Shown in pieces: positions 1 to 9,900 of a stretch of DNA of 64,000 nt. This DNA comes from Herbaspirillum sp. RV1423. GTDB taxonomy: Bacteria; Pseudomonadota; Gammaproteobacteria; Burkholderiales; Burkholderiaceae_D. The position numbers were made by a program, and so were the translations under genes. Under the pieces are notes generated by a model. That model had not been told where the DNA came from and made no database searches. It saw only the letters and a program-made list of their open reading frames with translations. Where the stretch lies: NCBI RefSeq assembly GCF_000577615.1, contig NZ_CBXX010000020.1, positions 62,001 to 126,000 of the forward strand, in the 5' to 3' direction. Positions within the stretch are counted from its first letter, which is position 1. Each line of letters starts with the position of its first letter.

Positions 1-141
1 ATCGTCAGCATCGAAGCCGGCGAGCGCTCCCTGCTGGTCGTCGGCGCCAAGGTGGTGCTGCGCGCCCGCAAAAATGCGGACGGAAGCCTGACTGCCGTGT
101 CGGTCAGCGTCGGCAAGAACGGGGTTACACCTCCGATGTAA
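1..141 (+). CDS. 3' end of an unidentified gene (partial)
   Basis: Frame 1 is open from the first base and gives 46 residues ending in TAA at 139-141. The visible tail reads as a small beta-rich domain (a VVLRARKN stretch followed by a short TAVSVSVGKNG run). This resembles the ends of small exported DUF5666/OB-fold-like proteins, but too little is present to name a family. It stops 12 bases before the cytochrome gene, so it is probably the first gene of the same operon (inference). Confidence 0.5.
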   Translation: MVSIEAGERSLLVVGAKVVLRARKNADGSLTAVSVSVGKNGVTPPM

Positions 142-153
142 GGAAGCGCCTCG

Positions 154-768
154 ATGGCTCAGAAAATTCTCCTCCATCCGCTGGCGATTCGCATTGCGCA
201 CTGGCTCAATGCATTCGCCATCGGCTGCATGCTCATGAGCGGCTGGGCCATCTACAACGCCTCGCCGATCTTCGGCTTTAAATTCCCCCCCTGGGCAACG
301 CTGGGCGGATGGTTGGGCGGCGCCATCGCCTGGCATTTCGCGGCGATGTGGTTGCTGGTCGTCAATGGCCTGTTCTATCTGATTTACGGAGTGGCCAGCG
401 GCCACTTTCGCCGGCACTTCCTGCCGCTGCGTGCGCGCGACGTGGCATCCGACGCCTGCCACGCCCTGCGCTTCCAGTTACCCCATCGGCCGGGCATCTA
501 CAATGCCGTACAAAAACTGTTGTACTGGGGCGTGATCGTGCTCGGGATAGGCGTTGCGCTGTCCGGGCTTTCTCTCTGGAAGCCGGTGCAGTTGGAATGG
601 TTGAGCGACCTGTTCGGCGGCTTCGACTTCGCGCGCAAGGTGCATTTCGCCGCGATGGCCGGCATCGCCGCGTTTGTCGTCGTGCATCTGTTATTGGTCG
701 CCATCGTCCCGACAACCTTATTGCCCATGGTGACAGGGCGAGGCCATGCGAAAGAGAGTGCATCATGA
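154..768 (+). CDS. membrane cytochrome b (cytochrome b561 / Ni-Fe hydrogenase b-type family)
   Basis: Encodes 204 residues with four hydrophobic segments (about 12-32, 55-78, 122-143, 164-187). Candidate haem-ligand histidines sit in the segments: RIAHWLN near residue 15, AWHFAAMW near 60, and KVHF and VVHL near 165-180. This layout is that of di-haem transmembrane cytochromes b that pass electrons between the quinone pool and a periplasmic partner. The stop overlaps the start of the molybdopterin oxidoreductase as ATGA, so the two are translationally coupled. The family commonly pairs a cytochrome b with a soluble molybdenum enzyme, and this one probably serves as that enzyme's membrane electron partner. 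Substrate unknown. Confidence 0.85.
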   Translation: MAQKILLHPLAIRIAHWLNAFAIGCMLMSGWAIYNASPIFGFKFPPWATLGGWLGGAIAWHFAAMWLLVVNGLFYLIYGVASGHFRRHFLPLRARDVASDACHALRFQLPHRPGIYNAVQKLLYWGVIVLGIGVALSGLSLWKPVQLEWLSDLFGGFDFARKVHFAAMAGIAAFVVVHLLLVAIVPTTLLPMVTGRGHAKESAS

Positions 769-1541
769 GCCAGCAAGACGAAACGCCTTCCCGCAAACCC
801 GAGAAAATCCGTTTGGCAGATCACCGCACGGCGCTGGTGAAGGTCGAGCGGCGGCTCCTGCTGCGTTCCGCGCTGTCGCTAGGCGCGCTATCGATGCTTG
901 CCGGTTGCGATTTGCAGGACAACGACGGCGTGGACAAGGTGCTGTGGGCCATGTCGCGCTGGAACGACCGGGTTCAGGCTCTGCTGTTCCGCGGCGACAA
1001 GCTTGCGCCAACCTATGCGGCGAGCCAGATCACCGATCCGTTTCCCTTTAATGCTTTCTATGATGAAGTCAATGCGCCGGATATCGACGTCAGCGATTGG
1101 CGCCTGGAAGTGTCGGGGTTGGTGCGCGACAAGCAGCCGTGGACAATCGAGCGCTTGCGCGCCCTGCCCCAGACCGGGCAGATCACCAGGCACATCTGCA
1201 TCGAAGGCTGGAGCGCCATCGGCCAGTGGTCGGGCGTCCCCTTGAAAAGATTCCTCCAGGCCATTGGTGCCGATACGTCTGCGAAATACGTCGGTTTCAA
1301 GTGCGCGGACCGCTATTACTCCAGCCTGGACATGCCGACGGCGCTACATCCCCAGACCATTCTGGCGCTGGACTTCCGCAAGGAACCGTTGCCGACATCC
1401 TATGGCTTTCCACTCAAGGTACGTGTACCGACCAAGCTCGGATTCAAGAACCCCAAGCACGTCATCGCAATTTACGTGACCAACGAAAACCCGGGCGGTT
1501 ACTGGGAAGACCAAGGCTACAATTGGTTCAGCGGCGTCTGA
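765..1541 (+). CDS. exported molybdopterin-dependent oxidoreductase (sulfite oxidase / MsrP fold)
   Basis: Start chosen at the ATG that overlaps the cytochrome stop, giving 258 residues. Near residue 29 there is an RRLLLRSALSLGALSMLAGC stretch: a twin-arginine-like start, a hydrophobic run and a lipobox-like LAGC, so the protein is probably exported by Tat and may be lipid-anchored. The body carries the molybdopterin-binding signature RHICIEGWSAIGQWSG, whose Cys would be the molybdenum ligand, followed by the GVPLKRFL and KVRVPTKLGFKNPKHV blocks of the family. Family members oxidise or reduce small sulfur or nitrogen compounds in the periplasm. The coupled cytochrome b suggests electron exchange with quinones. 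The exact substrate cannot be read from sequence. Confidence 0.88.
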   Translation: MSQQDETPSRKPEKIRLADHRTALVKVERRLLLRSALSLGALSMLAGCDLQDNDGVDKVLWAMSRWNDRVQALLFRGDKLAPTYAASQITDPFPFNAFYDEVNAPDIDVSDWRLEVSGLVRDKQPWTIERLRALPQTGQITRHICIEGWSAIGQWSGVPLKRFLQAIGADTSAKYVGFKCADRYYSSLDMPTALHPQTILALDFRKEPLPTSYGFPLKVRVPTKLGFKNPKHVIAIYVTNENPGGYWEDQGYNWFSGV

Positions 1542-1631
1542 TCCGTATCCGGGACCGGTCACAGGAAAAATGTAATGCCACAGGCACCGGCAAACCGGCC
1601 AGCACGGCAACATCGCCGACAATACCAGTCA

Positions 1632-1815
1632 CTATCGATCGAGCAACACCTTCACCATGGCATCAAGCTCCCGCTTGCGAGCCTCCCAATCCGGCATGAT
1701 TAACTGTTGGATCAATGCGAGCAATGTCGCATCAACAAACGCGCGATCCCCCTCGGGAAAATAGAAGTGCAGGCATTGGAAACAGATGAAGTTGCCGTTG
1801 GCCGCAGCTCCCAAA
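1632..1815. repeat. repeat copy A: ygjP 3' end joined to an unknown sequence
   Basis: About 184 bp that recurs almost unchanged at 13484-13669. Read on the minus strand, its last ~60 bases encode the C-terminus of the YgjP metallopeptidase found intact at 17103-17840 (MPDWEARKRELD...). Instead of YgjP sequence, this is preceded by an unrelated open stretch containing FVDATLLALIQQLI. It is therefore a junction fragment, not a gene. The two copies bracket cdiB-cdiA-cdiI and could support recombination that deletes or swaps the locus (inference). Confidence 0.7.
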
Positions 1816-2002
1816 CGCCCCTGACTTATTAATTTATGTGAATATCAAGGCAATTTAAATTGCATTTCCAACAAGCATTTGTTGCTTCCGGGAGAATATC
1901 TTTACAAAATCCAACATCCTCCTCCGTAGGAAGAATGCCCGACAGTAAAATTCCGCGCAGCAATTAAATCGAAAAATAAACGGGGTTTTACGGGGTGTTG
2001 TT
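1816..2002. other. AT-rich region upstream of cdiB
   Basis: About 190 bp, clearly AT-richer than its surroundings, between repeat copy A and the cdiB reading frame. I see no gene in it. It is the natural place for the cdiBA promoter, but no single -35/-10 pair stands out. Confidence 0.35.
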
Positions 2003-3880
2003 TTGCATCGCAATAACAGAATATTTCAGCGTATTAGCTGTTGGGCAGGGTTTCGCTTTGGCGTCTTTCCGAATTCGCTCCGGGCTGCGGCCGCTCACGT
2101 AGGCGAGTGTCACGATGCCCTTCGTGGGCAAGACGACGAAGTACATGTTCCAACAAATTGGATATTCAAGAGTCTTACGGCCTTGATGTTCTTGGCCAGC
2201 GCAAGCCATGTCGCTCCCGCTTTGGGGCAAACCGATGCCGCAGCTCAAGAGTTTCAGCGCCAGCAGGAGCGGGAACGTCAATTGCGACGTCAGCAAGAAC
2301 CGCAGCCTGATGTCCGTCTGCCCGAAGCGCAGGCGGCGAGCGGAGCGGCAGGAAAAATTCCGACAGGCGAGTCTCCGTGCTTTCAAGTAACACGCATCAC
2401 TCTCGCAGGTGAGTTGGCTCAGCGGTTTCAGTTTGCGCTGGCGGGGCTCAATGCCGGCGACGATCCCGCAATCGGCCGCTGCCTGGGTGTGCAAGGCATT
2501 AACGTCGTCATGGCACGAATTCAAAACGAAATCGTTGCTCGCGGCTATATCACCACGCGCGTGCTTGCCGAGCCGCAGGACATCGCCGGTGGCGAACTGC
2601 GCTTGACGGTCGTGCCGGGGCGAATTCGCGCTATCCGTTTCGCTGCGGATGCCGATCCCCGCGCTACCCACTGGAGCGCCATTCCCGCGGCGCCTGGTGA
2701 TTTGCTCAATCTGCGCGACATTGAGCAAGGCCTGGAGAACTTCAAGCGTGTGCCCACCGCCGAGGCCGACATCAAGGTGACCCCCAGTGAAGAGGCCGAT
2801 GCCAAGGCCGGCGACAGCGATCTGGTGATCAGCTATCGTCAGGCCATTCCCCTGCGGCTGACGGCCTCGATAGACGATAGCGGCACCAAATCAACCGGAA
2901 AGTACCAGGGAAGCGCGACGGTCTCTCTCGACAACTGGCTGACGCTCAACGATTTGTTCTACATCAGCTACAACCATGACCTCGGCGGCGGAGACCCCGG
3001 CGTACGTGGCAGTCAAAGCCACGTGGTGCACTATTCGCTGCCCTTTGGCTACTGGGCTTTGGCGTTCACCAATAGCGCCAGCAGTTATCACCAGGCTGTG
3101 GCGGGCATCAATCAGACCTACATGTATAGCGGCGAAAGCGAAAACAACGAGCTCAAGCTCTCTCGCCTGGTCTATCGCGACGCGGCGCGTAAGACCACCC
3201 TCTCGTTCAAGGGCTTTTTAAAAACCTCCAGCAACTACGTGGACGACACGGAAGTGGAAGTTCAGCGTCGTCGCACCGCCGGTTGGGAACTGGGCGTGAC
3301 GCATCGCGAGTTCATGGGGGACGCCACGCTTGATCTGTCCTTGGCGCACAAGCGAGGTACGGGTGCGTTTGATTCCTTGCCCGCCCCGGAAGAGGCATTC
3401 GGCGAAGGCACCTCTCGTTTCCGGATTACGACAGCCGATCTATCTCTCAATCTTCCTTTTGCCTGGCAAGCGCCTTGGGGTAAGCAGGCGCTGCGCTACT
3501 CGTTCGCCGCCCGCGCCCAATGGAATGGCACGCCGCTGACGCCTCAAGACAGATTCTCGATCGGTGGGCGCTACACCGTGCGGGGCTTCGATGGTGAAGT
3601 GACCTTGTTGGCCGAGAACGGCTGGTTTGCCCGCAATGAGCTTTCCGCAGCGTTGGGGCAAAGCGGCCAGGAAGTCTACGTGGGGGCCGACTACGGACAA
3701 GTCGGCGGCCCCTCGGCAGCCCTTCTGACCGGCCGTCGCCTGGCCGGCGCGGTCACGGGGTTGCGTGGCGCGTTCGGACGCGTCTCCTATGAAGTCTTTG
3801 CCGGCACGCCGATTTCCAAGCCTGATCGATTCCAGACTGCTCGCGTGACAGCGGGTTTCAACCTGATGTGGTCGTACTGA
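2003..3880 (+). CDS. cdiB: CdiB/ShlB-type two-partner secretion outer-membrane transporter
   Basis: Omp85-superfamily TpsB protein that exports the CdiA exoprotein through the outer membrane. A signal peptide (around IFKSLTALMFLASASHVAPALG) is followed by the QQERERQLRRQQEPQPDVRL helix-and-linker typical of CdiB, then a ShlB-type POTRA region (CFQVTRITLAG..., GYITTRVL, LTVVPGRI). The C-terminal half is the 16-strand barrel, with the conserved RFSIGGRYTVRGFDGE block near the end and a terminal aromatic WSY. The start is uncertain. The open frame begins with TTG at 2003, but family length (~560-580) favours the TTG/ATG pair at 2183/2186, which would cut into the signal peptide. A small upstream frameshift is possible. 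cdiA follows after 39 bp. Confidence 0.9.
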   Translation: MHRNNRIFQRISCWAGFRFGVFPNSLRAAAAHVGECHDALRGQDDEVHVPTNWIFKSLTALMFLASASHVAPALGQTDAAAQEFQRQQERERQLRRQQEPQPDVRLPEAQAASGAAGKIPTGESPCFQVTRITLAGELAQRFQFALAGLNAGDDPAIGRCLGVQGINVVMARIQNEIVARGYITTRVLAEPQDIAGGELRLTVVPGRIRAIRFAADADPRATHWSAIPAAPGDLLNLRDIEQGLENFKRVPTAEADIKVTPSEEADAKAGDSDLVISYRQAIPLRLTASIDDSGTKSTGKYQGSATVSLDNWLTLNDLFYISYNHDLGGGDPGVRGSQSHVVHYSLPFGYWALAFTNSASSYHQAVAGINQTYMYSGESENNELKLSRLVYRDAARKTTLSFKGFLKTSSNYVDDTEVEVQRRRTAGWELGVTHREFMGDATLDLSLAHKRGTGAFDSLPAPEEAFGEGTSRFRITTADLSLNLPFAWQAPWGKQALRYSFAARAQWNGTPLTPQDRFSIGGRYTVRGFDGEVTLLAENGWFARNELSAALGQSGQEVYVGADYGQVGGPSAALLTGRRLAGAVTGLRGAFGRVSYEVFAGTPISKPDRFQTARVTAGFNLMWSY

Positions 3881-3919
3881 CAGCGGCGTTGCCGCCTCCT
3901 GACGAGAAGAAAGAAGAAC

Positions 3920-6900
3920 ATGAACCAGTTGTGTTATCGCGTTATCTTCAACAAAGCCCGCGGCATGCTCATGGCGGTTGCCGAAACTGTCCGCAGTAAC
4001 ATGGGAATCTCTGCACGAGGTCCTGAAAGGAGCCGCCTCCCTGCACCACCGATGGCGCGCTTGAGCTGGATTGGATTGGCCGTGTTGACGCTGGTCGGAG
4101 CGACAATGACCTTGCTGCCTCGGGCGCAGGCGCAAATCGTGGCTGACCCTGGCGCACCCCGCAATCAGCAGCCGGTCGTCGTCAATACCGCGAACGGCAT
4201 CCCGCAGGTCAATATCCAGACGCCCAGCGCGGCAGGCGTGTCGCGCAATACCTATAGCCAGTTCGATGTCCAGCGTAACGGCGCCGTCCTGAATAACTCC
4301 CGATCCGACGTGCAGACTCAACTCGGCGGCTGGATTCAGCGCAATCCGAATCTTGCCAACGGCACTGCCCGCGTGATCCTGAATGAAGTCAATTCCAGCA
4401 ATCCAAGCTACCTGCGCGGATTCGTGGAGGTCGCAGGGGATCGTGCCCAAGTCATTGTCGCCAATCCGTCAGGGGTCACCTGTGACGGATGCGGCTTCAT
4501 CAATTCAGCGCGCACTACGCTTACCACCGGCGAAGCCATCATGAACGGCGGCAATCTTGACGGTTATGTGGTGCGTGGGGGGCGAGTCAAGGTGGAAGGG
4601 GCCGGATTGAGCGATGCCCAGTCCGACTATACCGAGATCATCGCGCGCGCCACCGAAGTGAACGCAGGCATCTGGGCAAAGGAATTGCATGTGACCGTGG
4701 GGACCAATCGGGTCAGTGCGGATCACACGCAAGTGACGCCCATCGCCGCGCAGGATGCTGCGCCGGCGTTCGGCGTCGATGTGGCGCAGCTAGGCGGGAT
4801 GTATGCCAACAAGATCTTCCTCGTGGGCACCGAATCCGGCGTTGGCATGCGCAATGCCGGCAATATCGGCGCCGCCATTGGTGAAGTCGCGCTGACGGCT
4901 GACGGCCGGATTGAAAATAGCGGCGTCCTGAACGCCCAGGACAAGATACGCATTCAATCGACGGGCGTGGCCGCCGGCTCCGCCCACGGTGTGGTCAACA
5001 CAGGCAGCATCACCGCGGCAACGTCCGAGGTTACCTTGAACACCGACGGTCGCATCGACAATGGCGGTTCGGTGACGGCCCAGACTTCCATCAGCGCCAC
5101 TGGGCAGGAGGTGCGCAACAGCGGAACCTTGAGCGCAGCAGGAAGCGCCGTCGACGTCGTCGCCAGCGGAACGGTCGACAACAGCGGCGCCATTCTTGCC
5201 CAGACCGATGTTCGTGTTGCCGGTGCCGATGTCAATAATGCCGGCAGCATTGCGGCCGCCAACGGCGGCGTCACCGTTGCCGCAAGCGGAGCCGTCGACA
5301 ATGGCGGTTCGATGATCGCTCAGGGCAATGTCAATATCACGGCGCAATTGCAGACTCCGAATGGACGGCCTGCGTTGCGCAATGACGGTACGTTGAGCGC
5401 AGTGAACGGAAGCATTGCGGTCAATACCGGCGGAGGTATCGATAACGCGGGCACCATGGTCGCGCGCAACGATGTTCGCCTGGATGTGTCCGCCGCTGGC
5501 GGCACGCCGGCCGATGTGAGCAACCGCGGCAGTATTAACGCGATCCAGGGTGGGGTAAGGATCAATGCCGACGGCAGCATCGACAATGCCGGTTCCGTGA
5601 TCGGTCAGGCAGCGGTCGACATCGCAGCACGCCATGCAGGCGCGGCCGCGGGGCAAGCAGGCCTGCGCAACGGAGGCACTATCAGCGTGGCCGGCGGCGC
5701 GATCTCCCTCGCGATTAGCGGCGCTGTCGACAACGGCGGAAAAATCCTCGCCAGGGATGGCGTAGACATGCGTGTTGCAAGCGCATCAGGAAGCAATGGC
5801 ATTGACGGTCGCTATGGCTTACGCAATACCGGGGACATTGGCGCCAGCGCCGGCACCGTCCAACTGAACGTTGACGGCGGCGTGACCAATACGGGCGCTG
5901 TGATAGGCCAGAATAACGTGATCATTACGGCGCGCAATGCATCTGGTCAGCAGTTTGCCGGCGGCCAGTTTGATATCGACAACGGCGGCAGCATTCAGGC
6001 AGCGGACGGCCAGGCGCAATTGGGCGCTGACGGACGCGTCGCCAACAGCGGTACGATCATGGCGGCGCAGGCGGTGGACGTCGCCGCCGCCAATCTTGCC
6101 CGCGGCACGTTTGCCGGGAGCGATGTGGCCCTGACCAACAACGGCACCATCACTGCCACAGCCGGCGCATCGACGCTGGATGCCAACGGCGGCATACGGA
6201 ACAGCGGCACCATTGCCGCGCAAAACGACGTGAACCTGAAAGCGCGCAACGCGGGTGCATCGTTATACAACGAAGGAAAAATCCAGGCCTCCGGCGGCAC
6301 AGCGTCGCTGATCGCCGATGGGCAGTTGAACAACACGGCGACAGGCGCCGTCATGGCGAAGAAGCTGAGCATTTCCGCGCAAGATGTGGTGAACGACGGT
6401 AGCATCGGCGCCCAGGCGGATGCATCGCTTGCTTCACGCAGCGGCTTCCGCCAGTCCTCTGCCGCCGCCTTCGCCGCCAACGGCAATATGGTATTGAACC
6501 TGGCAGGCAACTATTCCAACGCGGGGCAATTGCGAGCAGGAACGCTATCGTTGTCCGCAGCCCAGATCAGCAATCTCAATACGGCAGCGATCCAGGCGGA
6601 CTCGATCACCATTAACGGCAGCGGCACCCTTACCAATGCCGGCGAAATCAGTTCGAGGAACCTGCTCGATATCACCGCGCCGACCGTCGACAACACGGGC
6701 GTTATTTTGGGCGGCGATCTGGTCGTGCGTGCCCAGACGTTAAACAACACCGGCAACAATGCTTTACTGGGTGGCGGCAACAGCATGTCGCTGTGGGTGA
6801 CGAGTGCTCTTTCCAATCGCAACAATGCGGTCATTTACAGCGCCGGCAGCATGGCGATCGGCGCTAACGACCAGCGCGATGCAAACGGCCTGACAAACGG

Positions 6901-9900
6901 TACGGCGCAGATCAACAACGAAGATTCGATCATCGAAGCCGGCGGCAACATGGAGATGGCCGCCGTCAATTTGCGCAATACCCGCAGCGGCGTGGCGGTG
7001 AGCACGGTGGGGACGCTCGATGAGACATACTCCATGCGAACGCCTTCGTGGTGGCACAACGGCGGCAACCAGATGTACTACAAGCCCGACTCATCGAACT
7101 TCAACGCCTATGAGATCTTGTATGTCAATCCGGCCGACGTGCTGGAGACCAAGAGCATCATCACGCCGGATGGCTATGTGATCGGTCGGGCAGTCATCAG
7201 GACGCACGCCGACGACAGCGTTTTCTACAAGGGTATTTCTTCCAACTGGGCAACCTTCGGACAGATCAGCCGCGGAAGCGCCACGGACGGCACGCGTGTG
7301 GTGTATTTCACATCGCAGAGCAGCAATGTCGGCAACCCCGACAAGGTCGCCGGAGGCGATGATCCGCGCGACGGCCGTAGCGACATCAACTGGGAACCCA
7401 TGCCCGCGTACTCGAACCAGTACGGGAATTGCACCACGAACTGCATCCGGTTCGTGGCGGAACAGGACTACACCGATCCCAACACCATCTTCCGGCGCGA
7501 TACGCAGCGCGCGCTGGCGCCCCAGCACGATTCGCTGGAACTCACCCGCAATGCCCATCACACGGCCACCGAAGACAGGCTGGCCAGCGGCGCTGGCGCC
7601 GTCGCCGAGATCCGCGCCGGCGGCAACGCGCGCATCAATATCGGCCAGTCGTTGAGCAACGAATTCAGCAATATTGTCGTCAATGGCAGCTTGTGGTTGG
7701 GCGGGGCCAACGCAAACATCACGAACCTTGGGCAGACCCTGTATCGCCGGCACAGCTTCGATGGCACCTTTACGACGACAGGGGGTACCGTCACTGCCTA
7801 CAGCATGCCGGATATCTCCGAAGTGATTGGCACCACCCAGGGCGCGATTGTGGGCAATGGCGGCGTTACCATCGTTGCGAACAATTTCAGCAATGCCGAC
7901 CTTTCCGCAGGCAGCGCTGCGAATATCCGCAACGACATTACTCCGGCCACCGGCAGTGGTCAGTCGATCGGCGGCATGCTGGGCAGCGTCGCCACACGCC
8001 CCGGCAGCAATGCGCCAACCGGCGGCGCGCTGCCCTCGGGCACAGGGCTTCCGACGATGAGCGGATTCCCCGCTGGCGCGCTCTTCCCGCAAAACGGAAA
8101 TGTACCGGTGCCGATTCGCCCTGGCGTGCTGTTCCGGCCATCCACCAGCGGCAGCTACCTGCTGGAAACGCGTTCACAGTTCACCGACCATCGCACCTGG
8201 TTGAGCAGCGATTACTTGCTGACAGCCCTTAATGTCGATCCCAGTACGGTGCAAAAGCGGCTGGGCGATGGCTATTACGAGCAACGTCTGGTGCGAGAGC
8301 AGATTGCACAGCTTACCCGCAAGGTCAGCGGCGCCGCCAGCGACGACAGTCAATATCAAAAGTTGCTCAGCAATGGTGTCAGCACGGCACAAGCCTGGGG
8401 CTTGCGCCCCGGCGTGGAGCTCACGCCCGACCAGGTTAGCCATCTGACCAGCGATATCGTCTGGCTGGTCAGCCAGACCGTCACCTTGCCTGACGGCAGC
8501 ACCCAGGATGTCCTGGTGCCGCGCGTATATCTGGCGCATCTGGACGACGGCGCGCTTCAGAGCACCGGCGCGCTGGTCAGCGGCTCTAACGTCACGATCC
8601 AGGCCGCCAACATCACCAACAAGGGCGGCATGATCGACGGACGGGCCGACGGCACGGGCCGCACGGTATTGGTTGCCTCGAACGACCTCGCAAACCTGGG
8701 CGGCGGCATCCGGGGCGACGACATCGTCATCAGCGCTGGCGGCAATATTCGCAATGAAACATTGACCGTTCAGCAAACCTATGCAAACGGTCAGAGCAGC
8801 GGCAGCTTTACTTCGTTGTCGAATACGGCAGGTATTGTCGCGGGTAAAGACCTGACCATCGCAGCCGGTGGAAATGTCCAAAATATCGGCGCAAATCTGG
8901 TCAGTGGTGCTGCGGGCGACAAGGGGGGTGGAAATCTGTCCGTCAGCGCTGGAGGTGACTTGATTCTGGATACAGTCAAGACTGGCAGCACCCTCGATGT
9001 CAACCATGCCGGCTACAACGTCCACCAGACTTCCACCGGCAATTCCGGCTCCATGATCAGCGCCGGCGGCGATCTGTCGCTGGTGGCCAAGCGCGATATC
9101 GTCCTGACTGGTGCGAATGTGGCAATCGGCACCAACGGAGAAGGTGACGGCCAGATCCTCGCAGGACGCGCGGTCACCATCGGCGCAGCGACGAATGAGT
9201 CCTCCGCGGACTATGTGCATACCACTTCAAACTCCAACTTCCAGGCGCAGCGGCAGACCACTACTGCGCAAGGCTCCAACATCAACACCACCGGCGCACT
9301 GACGATCGGCGCCGGCAAACTGGAGACGGCCGACGTCAAGGTGATCGGCAGCAACGTCACGGCAGGCAAGGCCCTCAATGTCGGCGCAAGCGGCAATATT
9401 GACGTACTGGCGGCGCAGGAAAGCAGCACCTACGACGAATACTCAAAGTCGACATCCAAGGGATTTTTGTCCAGTAGAACCAACACCGATATCATCAGCG
9501 ACGATCGCAGCAACGTCATCAGCAGCACGTTAAGCGGCGATACGACGACGCTTCAGGCAGGCAAGGACATGAACATCATCGGCAGCAACGTGGTGTCGTC
9601 GGCCGGCACCAGTCTGGTGGCCGGCAACAACATCACCGTCGAGGCGGCCAGCAATACCGTGGACCACGCCGAACAGCACAACAAGAAGACCAGCGGGCTG
9701 TTCGGCAGCGGCGGGCTGGGGTTCACCCTTGGTTCACGCGAAATCGATGACAAGAACCACCAGATCAGCCAGAACACGGTCTCCAGCAACGTGGGAAGCA
9801 TCGACGGCAACGTGAGCATCAAGGCGGGCAACGCCTACACCCAGACCGGCAGCAACGTGCTTGCCTTGCAGGGCGATATCGACGTCGTCGCCAAATCGGT

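Noticed and set aside
2003-2185. Extra N-terminal extension of CdiB
   Set aside because: The frame is open back to a TTG at 2003, but this region lies before the signal peptide and has no family counterpart. Kept inside the CDS only because the true start is unclear.
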